Assembly: GCA_947179155.2 (NCBI GenBank)
Contig: OX359273.1
Location: 44,401,023 to 44,465,022 of the forward strand
DNA: 64,000 nt
Direction: 5' to 3'
Source of the DNA: Hedera helix
Taxonomy: Eukaryota > Streptophyta > Magnoliopsida > Apiales > Araliaceae
In this document: piece by piece, positions 11,972-25,900 of the stretch
Layout: every line of letters begins with the position of its first letter
Position numbering within the stretch: position 1 is the stretch's first letter
Notes under the pieces: model-generated
Told to the model about the DNA's origin: nothing
What the model saw: only the letters and a program-made list of their open reading frames with translations
Databases searched by the model: none
Program-made: the position numbers and the translations under genes

Positions 11972-13102
11972 AATATATAAATTCAATAATTTTATAAATA
12001 ACAAAGACTACATGAGAAATTATATTAAATTAAAATAATTTAATATAGCATATTATTGCTTGATCTTAATAATTAAATTATATATATAATTTTAGAAAGA
12101 AGGAAAAATCTTATTAATAGGTATTGAACTTAAAATAAAGAGTACAATCAATTAATCAAAAATAATATATAAAAAGTAATATCTCTTTTTGTGGGTACTG
12201 AGTTGCGGTACCAAGTCATTTTCATCATTGAGTGAGCTAAAAGCCAGAATTATAATTTTAAAATATAAATTATAATATTAAAATTATATTTGTAAGAATT
12301 TTACATGAGATAAGACTATTGATCATATCTTTGTCTTATTTATTTTTAAATTTATACTTTAGACTATTAGTCAAATGATTATAAGAAGACTTAATAAGAG
12401 GGACTATTTAATATTATATTCAATCAAGAATTATAGTTTTAAAACTATTAAATTATTTTATAATTTATTAACTAATAGCCTCAAATTTAAATTTAAAAAC
12501 AAATAAGATATTTTTAAAATTAATAATTTTATATGTAATTTTTATAAATAAATATAATCTATATTTTAAAATTTTAATTTTTTTAAATAAATATAGCCTA
12601 AAACTATCAAGTTATTTTTTATAGTAATTGCTAAGTTAGGATAATAAATGTAACCGGCCATGTCCCTCCTGCAGTATTTATTTTATTTGCTAACAGATCT
12701 AAAGTCTACTGGCAAGTTATATTATAAATATGGGTTATGATGGGTACATTAATTTATTAACTAGACTTCTCATATGGTGTGAAATTATGAACGAACATCC
12801 CATTTATATAGCACTTGTCATTCGAAAAATAAACATTCAACTCAAAACAAAACTATTATTACTCCCATCTATCAATCTAAATTATATATTTGATGTAATT
12901 GTGTTACGTTTATTTATTTATTTTATAATTTTAGTTATATTATTATATTATTTATTTATTTTTAAAAATATTTTATTTTATATAATTTACCCACACAATA
13001 TTGAATATTTAGTCTTTCATAAAAAAAAAAAAAATTACATACAAAAAAGTATTTTTAATTGACAGTAGATTAATAATAATAATATAAGATTTGTTATTAG
13101 TA
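11972..13102. other. AT-rich intergenic sequence upstream of UPF1
   Basis: Low-complexity AT-rich sequence. Open frames here (for example across 12730-13062) are rich in Ile/Leu/Tyr/Phe, as expected from AT content, and I do not regard them as genes. Confidence 0.5.
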
Positions 13103-13363
13103 CTCTCTCCATCTTTAAAATAATGAGTTAAGTATATTTTTCACACAAATTTAAAAAAATAAAATGGAGAAAAAAATAAAAAAATTACAAATTTATACTA
13201 AGTGGTCTCAAAATATTACATAAAATGAAGAGTCTTTTTGGTTTTGTTATATTAATAAATTTTATTAAATAATATATTTATTTTTTATTTTATATACCCT
13301 AATTCATTATTTTGAGGATAAAAAAAATTATATCTTAACTCTTTCTTTTGAGAATGAAAAGAG
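13103..13363. mobile_element. Stowaway-like MITE upstream of UPF1
   Basis: Begins TA-CTCTCTCCATCTTTAAAA and ends GAATGAAAAGAG-TA, with TA on each side. The subterminal motif TTAAAATAATGAGTTAA near the left end is mirrored by TAATTCATTATTTTGAGGA near 13300. Ends are degenerate, so this is an older copy. It lies about 570 bp upstream of the UPF1 start codon. Confidence 0.6.
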
Positions 13364-13710
13364 TATAATTTTGATATCATATGAGCTTTTTACAACTATT
13401 TATATTATAAAGTGTCTCTTTGAAATTGTCGACGTCAACGATGCAACTGTATTATATTATTTTTTTTCTTTTTTATTTCTATAATTTTAATTATATTATT
13501 TTTTTGTTTCTTTATATATATATTTTTTATCTTTTTATTGAATCCTATATAATTTATCCATACTACACGTATATCACCGGATACTCGTACATAATTTCTG
13601 TTTCTACACGCGCACATATGGCAAGTGCGATGCACCTAGTTTCCGTCAATCCATGTAATCCTTCTTTTCTCAACCGGACCCACCAATTGCTGTAAAATCG
13701 GCAGGCTCAT

Positions 13711-13720
13711 GTCACGTGAC
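13711..13720. promoter_or_regulatory. G-box palindrome in the UPF1 promoter
   Basis: GTCACGTGAC is a perfect 10-bp palindrome with the CACGTG core bound by plant bZIP and bHLH factors. It lies 213 bp upstream of the UPF1 ATG. Confidence 0.5.
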
Positions 13721-13819
13721 CCTCTCCCCTCTCTTTCCCCGCACAATTTCCCAAATCGTCCTCATGTACATAAATACATCCATCGGCTTTTCTTCTTGTC
13801 ATTTATTACTCCTAACACC

Positions 13820-13932
13820 AAACCCAACCCTAACCCTGAAACCTTAAACCTCACAAAATCATCCTCAATTCTTCACTCCTTTGAAGTTTGAACCTCATAA
13901 TCTCTCACCAATTCCTAAAACCCTAAACGCCA
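13820..13932 (+). promoter_or_regulatory. UPF1 5' leader with telo-box-like motifs
   Basis: A TATA-like ATAAATAC occurs near 13770. The leader then has CCCTAACCCT (about 13826) and AAAACCCTAAAC just before the ATG (13917-13928). AAACCCTAA telo-boxes are common in promoters and leaders of plant genes for ribosome and RNA functions. The transcription start is not known. A 60-codon frame at 13709-13891 would be an upstream ORF only if transcription starts above 13709. Confidence 0.4.
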
Positions 13933-16900
13933 ATGGATTCTCAGGCGAACAATCTCTACGAGACGGCATCCCAGCCGGACACCGGCAACGACGCCTACAC
14001 TTTCCTCGAATTTAACACGCACGGCGAAGACTACGATTACCCCGAATTTCAGGAGCTCTCACAGCCCATTCCCTCCTCAGCGTGGCCTACACCTTCCGAT
14101 TCAGTTTCCGAAACCGCTGACAGAGCTTTGTCCGATCACCAGTCCGATGCTTCCCCCGTTTCCGCCACATCGGGTAGCGGCGCCAAGGCTAGAGGTGGCG
14201 GTGGGGGAGGGGGTAGTAGCAGTAATCAGACGGCGGTGGACGCATTAGCGGCCGGAATGAGCGGGTTGACCTTTGAAGAGACTGGAGATGAGGAGAATTA
14301 TGAGTTTGGGAAAGGGGATTTCACCGAGCATGCGTGTAGGTACTGTGGGGTGCAGAATCCGGCGTGTGTTGTGAGGTGTAATGTGCCATCTTGTCGCAAG
14401 TGGTTCTGTAATTCAAGGGGGAGTACTTCGGGATCGCATATTGTCAATCACCTGGTAGGTGCAATTTCAATTTAGTAGGATCTTTTTTCGTTAGTATTAG
14501 TTTTGGGTTTATTTTCATTTAATTATGTGTATATAAAAGTAAAGGAAGGAACTTTGAAGTGTTGGGCTTAAGCTAAAATTGAATATTGGAGTATTGGGAA
14601 AAGAATGTGAAAGAAATAATATATTTTTTTGAGATTCTTTTGGTTGTGTTGTTGGTAATTGTGTTTCTTCCTTCGGGATACATGAAAGGGTTTGAAATCT
14701 TGAATCTAACAAGTGTACGAGAATTCCAGTGGTTATACTCAAAATTGTAGCTTGGATGTGTCTGTACGTAGGTGAATCCTTGAATGAGTTATAGCAGAAG
14801 CTAATTGCTGCTGATAATAATATAATAGTAGTTAAAAGTGTTCATGGAAATCATTTTTTTTCCTTCACAGGGTTATGTAGTATGTTGATTAACATTTTTC
14901 TGCTGATAGTTGTCATATCAAGTTCTGATCATGGCATTTTTAGTGACAATATGACCAAAGTGAATGTTATGGTAGATTTATAATGACTATCTGGCCTTTT
15001 CACCACCTCTGAACTTGTAGGAATAATACATGAAATAGTCAACTATGTTGAATAAAGTGCCGTTCTCTTAAAATTTCAAAAATGCCATTTTTCCTCTTAA
15101 CATTTACGAGATGAAATTACAGACTTCACTGGTAATGCCAATTTAGCACACAATTGTGCTGGCTATGGTCAGATGGTTATATATGTATGCTCATATATTG
15201 CTATATTAATATGAAAATATGGTCAAACAAAAGTCAATTGAGCTGTAATATCAGGGATTCAATAGGAACAGGTTAGAACTGGTGCATTAATGGCTTGGGG
15301 TTATTTTAATTTGGTGGGATGACAAAATGTACTATAAATCATGGATTGGTACTTGTTGGACTGAATTTTCTTTCAGCTGTTCCCAAGGAAATTTCTCAGG
15401 GGTAGATTTCATTCAATATTTACCATAGCTGTTAGAGTTCATATGCTGGAGGTCTTGTATTACTTAACTCCTGCTGTTATATTAGAGTGACCGACCTACA
15501 TATTTCAGGAAGTGTACTTAACTAATAACAATATATTATCTTGAAGAGTGTCTTGAGTACTTGGCATTATTTAGAAGCAAAAGTGCAGCACTCAGGAAGT
15601 AATGCTTTAATGATTCAAGTTGTAGAATGGCTGTGTCTAACTGAGTAATTAAAGATGCTGTAAGGATTGATTACTCTGCTTTATTGATCCTATCTGATAA
15701 GCTATGATCCTCTTTAGATTGTTCTGTAATATTTCAGTGGTTTCCACAATGAACAAAATCAAAACATGTGGAGAAAAATTTGAAGCCATAGGAGGGGGAT
15801 TTAATGAATCTTCTAAGTATATGCAATGTTGCAAACTGAAGCTTTCTATTGTGATGCCAAGCTCATTTGTATAAATATTATATGTTGTTTTATAGGCGAT
15901 TTACTGCTAGCAAAAGAAATAGTTATTTCGTAGGTGGTTTACCCCTCATCGTATTCTATATCACTGTTTTAGTTGCACTTTGTTTGCCGAAAATAACTTA
16001 TATAATTATGAATGAAAGTACAAGCTTCAGAATATCTATTTTTCACGGTGTCCTGATAGATGTAACATTGAACTAGAAGAAAATCTTTCATCAGGTTTGC
16101 TATATTTGAAGGGCCGACCCTGTTACCTTATTACTTGCGCTATAGAAATCGGATTAAAAACTTTGTGCTTCACTTGAAAATGTTTTTTCCCCCTCTTCAA
16201 TGCAAATGTTGCATATCCACTTTCTGTTTCTGAAATTAGCTTTATCTATTTTTGCTTCCGCTGATTAAATTCATCTTTTATAGTTAATAGTGGCCGAGTT
16301 TTTTACTTTTTTTTGGTGGAAGCCTTTATATACGTTCTTAATATTTTAAGGTCCAATCTGTTTCATATATGTTGAGCATTATACGTTGTTAAAACTTGGT
16401 GCATCATGTTTTTTGTAGGTGCGAGCTAAGCATAAGGAAGTTTGTCTTCATAAAGACAGTCCCTTGGGAGAAACAATCTTGGAGTGTTACAATTGTGGAT
16501 GCCGAAATGTTTTTCTTCTTGGATTCATTTCTGCCAAGGCAGAGAGTGTTGTTGTTCTTCTTTGCAGGGAGCCTTGCCTTAGTGTTAATGCATTGAAAGA
16601 CATGAATTGGGACCTGAGTCAGTGGTGCCCCCTTATTGATGATAGATGTTTCTTGCAGTGGCTTGTCAAGGTTTGTATAAATATTCATACGTGTATTTGT
16701 ATTTTCATACAAGCTTCACCTTCACTGAAGGTAATATTTGCTTACCCAAATGTGCTAATTAGTTCAAAATTCAAATCTTCCAGGTTCCATCTGAACAGGA
16801 GCAGTTGAGGGCACGACAGATCAGTGCTCAACAAATAAATAAGGTAGAAGAGCTTTGGAAGTCTAATCCTGATGCTACACTAGAAGATCTTGAGAAACCT

Positions 16901-19900
16901 GGTGTTGATGATGAACCTCAGCCTGTTGCCTTGAAGTATGAGGATGCATATCAGGTGCCTATGTTGACAAGTGTTTGTTAATTGCTCCAAATTTGTTCGC
17001 CCATTAGGCCTTCTTAATTTATGTTTCACATTTCTGGTCTACAACATGAGAATGCAGTTATTGAGGGATTATCAGCTGCCACTATTATCTCTCTGAGTGT
17101 TTGCTGATAAGTTGGTGTTCTTATATTTGTTGCAGTATCAAAATGTGTTTGCACCACTTATCAAGCTTGAAGCTGACTATGATAAGGTATGCATGCACCA
17201 TTAAATTTTTTGTACTTTAGCTTTCCTCCTTTCTTCTGGTTTCCTTTCCGATTGAATTGATGGTGTTATTGTAAGATTAACTAACCCTGTGATACATTAA
17301 TATTTTCAATATTTTCTATTTCTTACTTCCCCTTGAACTCACTTTATATTGATCCATTTCATATGTAAATATTACTCTCTATTTCTATTACTTATGTTAG
17401 TCTAAAAAATTTTGCCCTGGTCTAAACTATGTGGCACTCCATCCATTTGAGTTTTGTAGATGATGAAAGAATCTCAGAGCAAAGACAATGTTACTATTCG
17501 GTGGGATATTGGTCTCAACAAGAAACGTATAGCGTATTTTGTATTTCCCAAGGTGCATTACTTTCTGGTTTCTATGTTCAAATCAAATTTGTAGCTCCAC
17601 ATTTTCATCATTGCATCAATGTTTTATCTGCATCAATCTCTAGGTTTTGTTGGCTATCATTTTCTAGTTCAGATTTTGACTTTTCTGTTGAAATTCTGTA
17701 GGAAGATAATGAATTGCGCCTTGTCCCTGGTGATGAGTTACGACTGCGTTATTCAGGCGATGCAGCTCATCCAGCTTGGCAGTCGGTGGGGCATGTGGTA
17801 GGTTCTTATTTTTGACTTCTTAGCATCTGTTAGCTCTAAAATATTCCGCTGTTAAGCCTCAGTTTGATTTCCTGATTGACTTGATATACAAGTAGATATA
17901 TTTTAACCGAACAGGTGGTTAGCTTGTGATATCTATAATCCCCATCTAGACTTGGGTCCGAGTTTCTGTTTATTCTTTTTTAGTATGCGAACACTCTTTA
18001 ATTGTTTAATTAATTAATATTGGCAAATTTACATTCTTTGTTCATCATCTTTTGTTTAACAGGTAAAATTAACGGCACAAGAGGAGGTTGCACTTGAGCT
18101 TCGCGCTAGTCAGGTAATTTTGTTATTATATTTGTCGTCTTTGGTTCTTGTGCTATTTCAGCTCTCCTCATAGTTAGTATTGTTTGCAGGGAGTTCCTGC
18201 TGATGTGAACCATGGGTTTAGCGTTGATTTTGTTTGGAAGAGCACAAGTTTTGATAGGATGCAGGGAGCAATGAAAACTTTTGCTGTGGATGAAACAAGT
18301 GTTAGCGGGTGGGTCGCATGCGACTCATTTTACAAAAAATTGTCAAAGATTTCCTCTGTGATATATTTTCCTGTCATGTTTGCATAGATCTATACAAGTG
18401 TAGATTGAATTAAAATAGGTTATTATATATTATATAAATATTTCAAAATGATTGAATACTTTCAGTAGAATATTGAAGATACTTTGGATGTATACGTTGG
18501 TAATGTCATTTGTTTAGAGTGGCCAAAGTTGTGCAAAATGCTCCTATGAAATTATTTCCAGGGGAAGAAATTTTGTTGCAATCTTGGCTTACTTGTTGAA
18601 CATGCAGCTAGTAAGAGCAGTATAACAATGTATGCACTGTATTCGTAGGCACAAGTATTTGATGGTATCGACTTTACAATGGTCCTTACTGAAGCTTTGG
18701 CTATAGTGGTGGTCTAAAGGTTATCTTTGGTTCCGAAATTTATACCTAAGATTAAGCTTAATCATATTAAAGCAGCTAAGCCTCCAATCTGAGTTGTCTA
18801 ATATTTACTTGGTTTTGAGCCCAGTATATAGTCAACTTCTTTGCCCAACCCCCTTGTCTTTATAGGTGTGTATAATTTTGTTTTGTTGAGGTTTCCATAA
18901 AGATATTACAAGTGCTTTAATCGTTCACCCTGCTGCTTTTAGGTACATTTATCATCATTTGTTGGGCCATGAAGTTGAGGTTCAGATGGTTCGCAATGCC
19001 CTGCCTCGACGTTTTGGTGCTCCAGGCCTCCCAGAGCTTAATGCATCTCAAGTAAGCCTACTAACTCTATAAACTTCTTTATTTAATGAACATGGATACT
19101 TTGATTAATTATCATACTCCTTCTGTCCCGTAAAAACTGGATTAATTTGACTTTTTTAGTCAAATTGACCATTTTTGTAATCAAAATTTGTACTATTTTC
19201 TAGTTAGTATAGGTGAAAAAACTATAACCACAAGAAATTATGTTGAATTTGCTAGCACCTCCAATTTCATAAGTTTGAATATATAAATAAATATGCTTAA
19301 TTCTTAATTTCAAAATTGGTCAATTTTACTAAAAAAGTCGAACTAAGCCAGTTTTTGAGGGACAGAGGGAGTTGTATTTTATGTTAAACTAGGGATAACC
19401 CGTGCCTGAATGCACGATATAATTAATATAACAGTTGAGTATTGTATCCAATATTTTTAGATTGAAAACTCTAAAACTGTTGTGGATTTTCAGCTCCATA
19501 ATAGAACTGAGAGTCTAACCATTAATGTAAAAAGATTGATACTCAATTCAGTCATAGTTTCTTTTTTAGGAAAACATTAGTGTGCTACTCATTCCCAACT
19601 TAAAATTAGTTCTTGGCAGGTTTGAGCAATTAATTAATTGACGACAGCGGGCTCAAATTTATGTAATATAGTGTTTTCGAGTATCCCACACACCTTTCCT
19701 TTATTGACAAAACGGAATGAGAATTTTGGCAGCATTTATTTGCCTTCAGTATCTCTAACCATCGATCAATATGATCCATGAACAGTATTTTTTGTGAAAA
19801 AATGGTAGCACTGCAAGCCATTTGGTAGGATCCAATGAGGGGAAAAAAGATGTAAAAATTCAAAAGAAATGTTTTTGCACATTCCCGAAAGTATAAAATG

Positions 19901-22900
19901 AGCCCTCTAAGTCCAAACAAAAAAATATTATCATAACACCAACTAAATCGTATTACTATAATATTTTTTCCTTTATATTTTTTCTTGAAATTGGACAAAA
20001 GATTATCATACCATGAGTCAGAGCCTACTACTACATAGTTGCTCTCGATATAACTCGCAAAAACACCAAAGAAATGACACATAATTGTCTGTCCCTGAAG
20101 GCACGACAAAGATTAAAATTCTAAAAATACTCTATTACCTAAAGACTATTTGCAACCTAAAATAACTTAAAAATCAATTAGAATGAATCTGAACCGTCCT
20201 TGAGATTTCCCACCCAAATTAATTTGCATGTGGAAACAAAACGACCGCAATATCAGAAAAACAGGAAAATGACGTCAATGCTAAAAGAGTGATCCATGTT
20301 GTTTACATGCAATTTTTTTTTTTTTTTATTATTATTATTATAATAGTGTAGTGGTAAATTTAATTTTGGAGGGAAATGTGTGTGGATAGATTTTTGAAAA
20401 AAAGATATTGAATTTGGGTGGAAAATGAGTGATAGATTAATGACCGTTGGATATTGAAGCCTTAAATGATTTTAGACTGTTGGATGTTGAAGTCTAAATT
20501 AATTTAAGACCGTTGGATGTTAAAATCTTGGGATTTGAGCTGCTCTGTTTTATTATATAGATACTTGAACTACCTGTTACTACATATAACCCCATTTTTT
20601 GTGTGGATGTACGGCTGTTTCAAATATTTGCTTGTAAAAATAAAATCGGATATTTTAGCTACATAAATATTTAGAGAAAATACTTGTGGTGTTATTCCTC
20701 CATATCTTTACTTTTACGTAGTCAGGCAAAGGATAAGTGTAAACCTCTTTTTGACTATCTGTGAAACTCTATCTTTAAAAGGTGTCCCATGGAAATGTAT
20801 TATACGTTTCCATATGTTTTAGCGATCACTATGCAATTTGGCCTGTGGAACGTTGATAATGTCAAATTTGGCGCAGCTTCTTTCTTTGCACCGAGTTGGG
20901 TTGGGCGTGGGGATGTATCTTTGTTTTCTGATGGAGGCACAACGAAACTGACCAGTATCTGTTGGTGGTTATACGATAATATCTTCTTCTTTGTTTGACA
21001 TGCTTTTCGTTGGTAGGTTTTTGCCGTAAAAAGCGTACTTCAGAAGCCAATAAGTTTGATTCAAGGTCCACCTGGCACCGGGAAAACTGTCACGTCAGCA
21101 GCAATTGTATATCATATGGCAAAACAGGGACAAGGGCAGGTAAGTTTATGGCATGTTTTCCTATTGTTTTCTATGTTAGATATTCTGTATTTCACTGTCT
21201 GATAGCTTTTTTACTTATCAGGTTTTAGTATGTGCTCCAAGTAATGTGGCTGTAGACCAACTGGCTGAAAAGATTAGTGCCACTGGCTTAAAGGTAACAA
21301 TACTTCTCAGATTATGCTGATGGTTTGCATGCCTATATGGGAAATTTTGACCATGTTGATGAGTAATCGACATGAATTATTAGTGGGCCTTTTTTTGTAT
21401 TGGTGACATGTACCAGGCCTCTTTTTCTTCCTCCATGTGTGGAAGAGAAATATCATATTCAGAGTCCTCATATCACTAGTATATTATTATTATTATTGTT
21501 ATTATATTATTACTATTATTATTGTTGTAGTTATTGTTATTAGACACCTACTAGTTACTGCTATATTTTTCCTGTAGGGTGTAAAGAAGGCCTACTGATC
21601 AAATAAACTGTTAGTGTGTCTTGTAACAGTGCCTTAAGTATCTAATTATATGCTATGATGTGTTATATTAAAAATGTAATCTTTTTGGATAATATTTGTA
21701 TGTTAAACGTGTGATATTCTTCAACCTTTTAATTGTTGTTAATATATTTATTTAGTTACTATTTGTCTACATAATCCATGTACAGAAAGGATATGTTATT
21801 TGTAAGCATATTTTCCTGGTTCTCACCATAAGTGTTGACTATACTCTGTAGCTTAAATGTGTATTTTGTTGACTATACTCTGTAGCTTAAATGTGTATTT
21901 TCTGACTTTCTTACCAGTTTGAATATTTTTCTGCTAGGTTGTAAGGCTCTGTGCAAAGTCAAGGGAAGCTGTAAGTTCCCCTGTTGAGCATTTAACTCTT
22001 CATTATCAGGTTTGTTCATTTGTTGATCTCATTTAATTCTTTTGTCATGTAATATGCTATTTAATGGTTTAATTTCTAGGATTTTGTGTCTTAATATTGC
22101 TCTATTGCAGGTCCGACATCTTGATACTTCTGAAAAGAGCGAACTTCACAAGTTACAACAGCTAAAAGACGAACAAGGTGAGGTTTCTCTTCTGCGAGGC
22201 AGTTGAACCTCTATATGCTTAATAACTTTAGTTAGGGGAGCCTGAGTAGTCCGAACGAAGACCTTAATATAATTGTTGAACTCACCTTGACCCAAAAGCT
22301 TAAGATGATGGTCCTAGGCCAACTTTGTGTATTAAGCCTTCAACTTCACGCTCGAACACCCTATTTAAGACTTAGCCAACTCATATGTTAGCTTGACAAC
22401 TTTCACAAGTGCGATAAATTTTAACATTTCAGGCTATCATTGCTGAGCAGCATGTCTAAAAGCAGATCTTTACCCATCTGGTTGATTTTTCGTATATTGC
22501 TAGCTGATTCGTATCAGTCCCAATTTATGTCACCATTTTAAGAAAATAAGGGAAATGCTGTTTAAGATTATGCAAACCCTTGTGAGCCTACATCCATAAT
22601 TGGTATTTGATAAGTCTTTATGGATTCCATGCATTTCCAATTCATGGATGAAATGTGTAATCTACAATTGAAAATTCTAAGTTGATTTTCTTTTAGGACT
22701 AACAGAAAAGGTAAAGGGAACTTCTGTAAATGGTTTGATGGAGAATTATGACTTGTAATAGGCAAAAGATGGTATTCGCTGTCCCAGATTGTCACCTTGT
22801 AAATTGGCACAGATTTTAAGATATTAAAACGACCCATTTACAGATTGTAATTTTAATTTAGTTTGTTTTTTTAAAATTATTAGCATTTAGAGGTAGTTTG

Positions 22901-25900
22901 AAAAAAAAGATCTTCTGTAAAAAAGATCTAAACTTGCGATCAGCACATCTTAAATGCGTCAAATACATAGTTTTGAAGCATGACACTTAATTTGGGACCA
23001 AGGGAGGGATAAATATCATGAACTTATGGTGATAATTTTAATGTTCAAGTTTCCTACATATATTGTCCTCTTTCTTTATTTTTTCCCTCCCCCTTATCGT
23101 ATCTTTAATTTAGTTGAAGGGGTTTCGTATTTATGGGTACAAATAAATTTTAACTTTGCATTAGGTACATCTGTATATGTAATTCTTTTCATTTAGATTT
23201 GTGTTAATGGAAGTACTTTTCCTAACTTGTACAGGAGAACTGTCCAGTAGTGATGAGAAAAAATATAAAGCTTTGAAGCGTGCAACAGAGAGAGAGATTT
23301 CTCAGAGTGCTGATGTTATATGCTGCACCTGTGTTGGTGCAGGAGATCCTCGGTTGACAAATTTTAGATTCCGCCAGGTTTTTCGTTTGATTTGCATTTA
23401 TTGATGTGTAATCTATTTATCTATTTATTTCCTTTGGTTCACCTTCTGATGTACCTGTTTGCAGGTGCTGATTGATGAGTCGACTCAAGCAACTGAGCCC
23501 GAGTGTTTGATTCCTTTGGTTCTTGGAGTGAAGCAGGTTGTTACTAGAATTTGTTTGTACACTTGTACATATACTGCTTTACAGTCTTATGGTTGAGCAC
23601 TTATTGATTAATGATGTCTATGTTAGGTTGTTCTTGTCGGTGATCATTGTCAGCTTGGTCCCGTCATTATGTGCAAAAAAGCAGCTCGTGCTGGACTAGC
23701 ACAGTCTCTGTTTGAGCGTCTTGTGCTTCTTGGGGTGAAGCCAATTAGATTGCAGGTTATAAACCTTTTGATTCTTCTCTCTCTGTGTTGGGGGGGGGGG
23801 GGGGGGGGGGGGAAGAGAGTTTTTGATTAATTGCATAGTTTGGAGTCATTAGCAGCTTAATTAATTATAGTTCTTCAGGGGATTGGGTGATAAACAAGGC
23901 CCAATATTTCATGCCATGATCTTACATTGCAGGTTCAATATCGCATGCATCCATCCCTGTCGGAATTTCCTTCTAATAGCTTCTATGAAGGTACACTTCA
24001 AAATGGAGTGACAATAAATGAAAGGCAATCAACAGGCATTGATTTTCCTTGGCCTGTGCCAAACCGACCCATGCTCTTCTATGTGCAGGTATTCTAAACT
24101 TTCCATTCATCTTCACCTCTTGAAGAATATTCTTTGGCGGGAATCTTTTGCCAAATGCCTGCATAATTTTAATTGTTTTGTTTATTAAAAACTTACTGAT
24201 GCATGGGAGTGTAATTAAGCAAAGCTTTACTAATTCATCCAATAACTCGGTGCTTTTTGCTGCTTAAGCAACTTCTCTTCAAATCATTTTACCAAGCCCT
24301 GTAGAAAAAAAATTATACTCCCTTTCTTACTTTTTATCTGTCTTTTTAGAGAGATTTTTGTTCCTTTTTATCTGTGGTTTGTAGATTCTAAAGAAGAATT
24401 AATTACTTAATTTCCCATATTATCCTTAAATATTAAGCACAAATTCGTTTCTAGTCTTTCAACAAATTTACTCCAATGAGAAAACATTACCTCTTTTCTC
24501 TCATCTTTCCAATGAATTTTAGAAGGGTTTGTATCCAATTTAACCAATTAGACAAAGCATTTACGACATTTCTTAATTTGTGTGTTTACTCCTAAAACGT
24601 CTATTAAAAAGGAACGGAGGGAGTAGTAGATTATTAGTGAATTTTAAATGGGTTTGTACCCAATTTAACCAATTAGACAAAACATTTACTACATTTCTTA
24701 ATTTGTGTTTACTCCTAATCTATTAAAAAGGAACGGAGGGTACTGTAGATTATTGGTGAATTTGCTGTAGCGCAATAATGCTTTACTCTGTTACTTTTTC
24801 TCTGTAACCTGTTTTGATGATATTTGAATCTATGTACTTGTTTCTTTTAGATGGGACAAGAGGAGATAAGTGCTAGCGGGACATCCTATCTGAACAGGAC
24901 TGAGGCTGCAAATGTTGAAAAAATTGTGACTACGTTCTTAAAGAGTGGTGTTGTTCCAAGTCAGGTATATTTATCGAGCTTTTGTGCATTTTTTGTTTCG
25001 ATGAGGGCTTCTCAACCTTACTGTAATAATTTATTATGCGTGTCATCATACAGATAGGGGTGATAACACCATATGAAGGGCAGCGTGCGTACATTGTCAA
25101 CTATATGTCGAGAAATGGTGCTTTAAGGCAGCAACTCTACAAAGAAATTGAGGCAATCTTCAAATCCTCCTTCCTAGACTCTGGTAGATACATTTCAGTG
25201 TTTCACCAAAAAAAATCAGCATAACATTTATTTTTACAGGTTGCAAGTGTAGATTCTTTCCAAGGGAGAGAGAAGGATTACATTATTTTGTCGTGTGTGA
25301 GGAGTAATGAACATCAGGTTGGTTGATATAGTTTTTTATTTTTTTCTTGTTTTGGTCCTTCAGAGTTTCTTCTTACATTTCTGTTTGTTAAAATGATTTG
25401 TTTTTTCAGCTAAACGTTATTCATATATTATTTGCTAGTTTGTAAGATCTTATCCTTATTAGAGGAAATTCATTTTACTTTCTTAATTTCTTGATTTGAC
25501 TTTTATCTATATTGCTCATCTTTTCATGCTGAAACTTTATCACGCATGAAAACTAGCTAGTTCTTTGCTTACTTCTTTTTTCACCCAGGGTATTGGCTTC
25601 CTTAATGATCCACGCAGACTGAATGTTGCACTCACTCGTGCTCGTTATGGTATTGTCATCCTGGGGAACCCTAAAGTTCTTAGCAAGCAACCTTTGTGGA
25701 ACGGCTTATTGACACACTACAAGGTTCTGTCTTGCTTTTTGTTGTACTATTGCTAGTTTTGAATGTGGTTTGTATTATTGAAACTTGCGAACTGATATGG
25801 GCTAAGTTAGCTCGCACTTTGTAAAATGGTTGTCTTAGCATTAAAGGCCTTTCAAGTTGTTGGACCCCACGTTCCCCCCCCCCCCCCCCCCGCGTTCAGG

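Noticed and set aside
12730..13062. 110-codon open frame upstream of UPF1
   Set aside because: Composition is Ile/Leu/Tyr/Phe-rich, as expected by chance from AT-rich DNA, and no splice or promoter context supports it.
19630..20109. 159-codon minus-strand frame as a gene
   Set aside because: It lies wholly inside the Helitron in a UPF1 intron; no family is recognised, so it was kept only as an observation.
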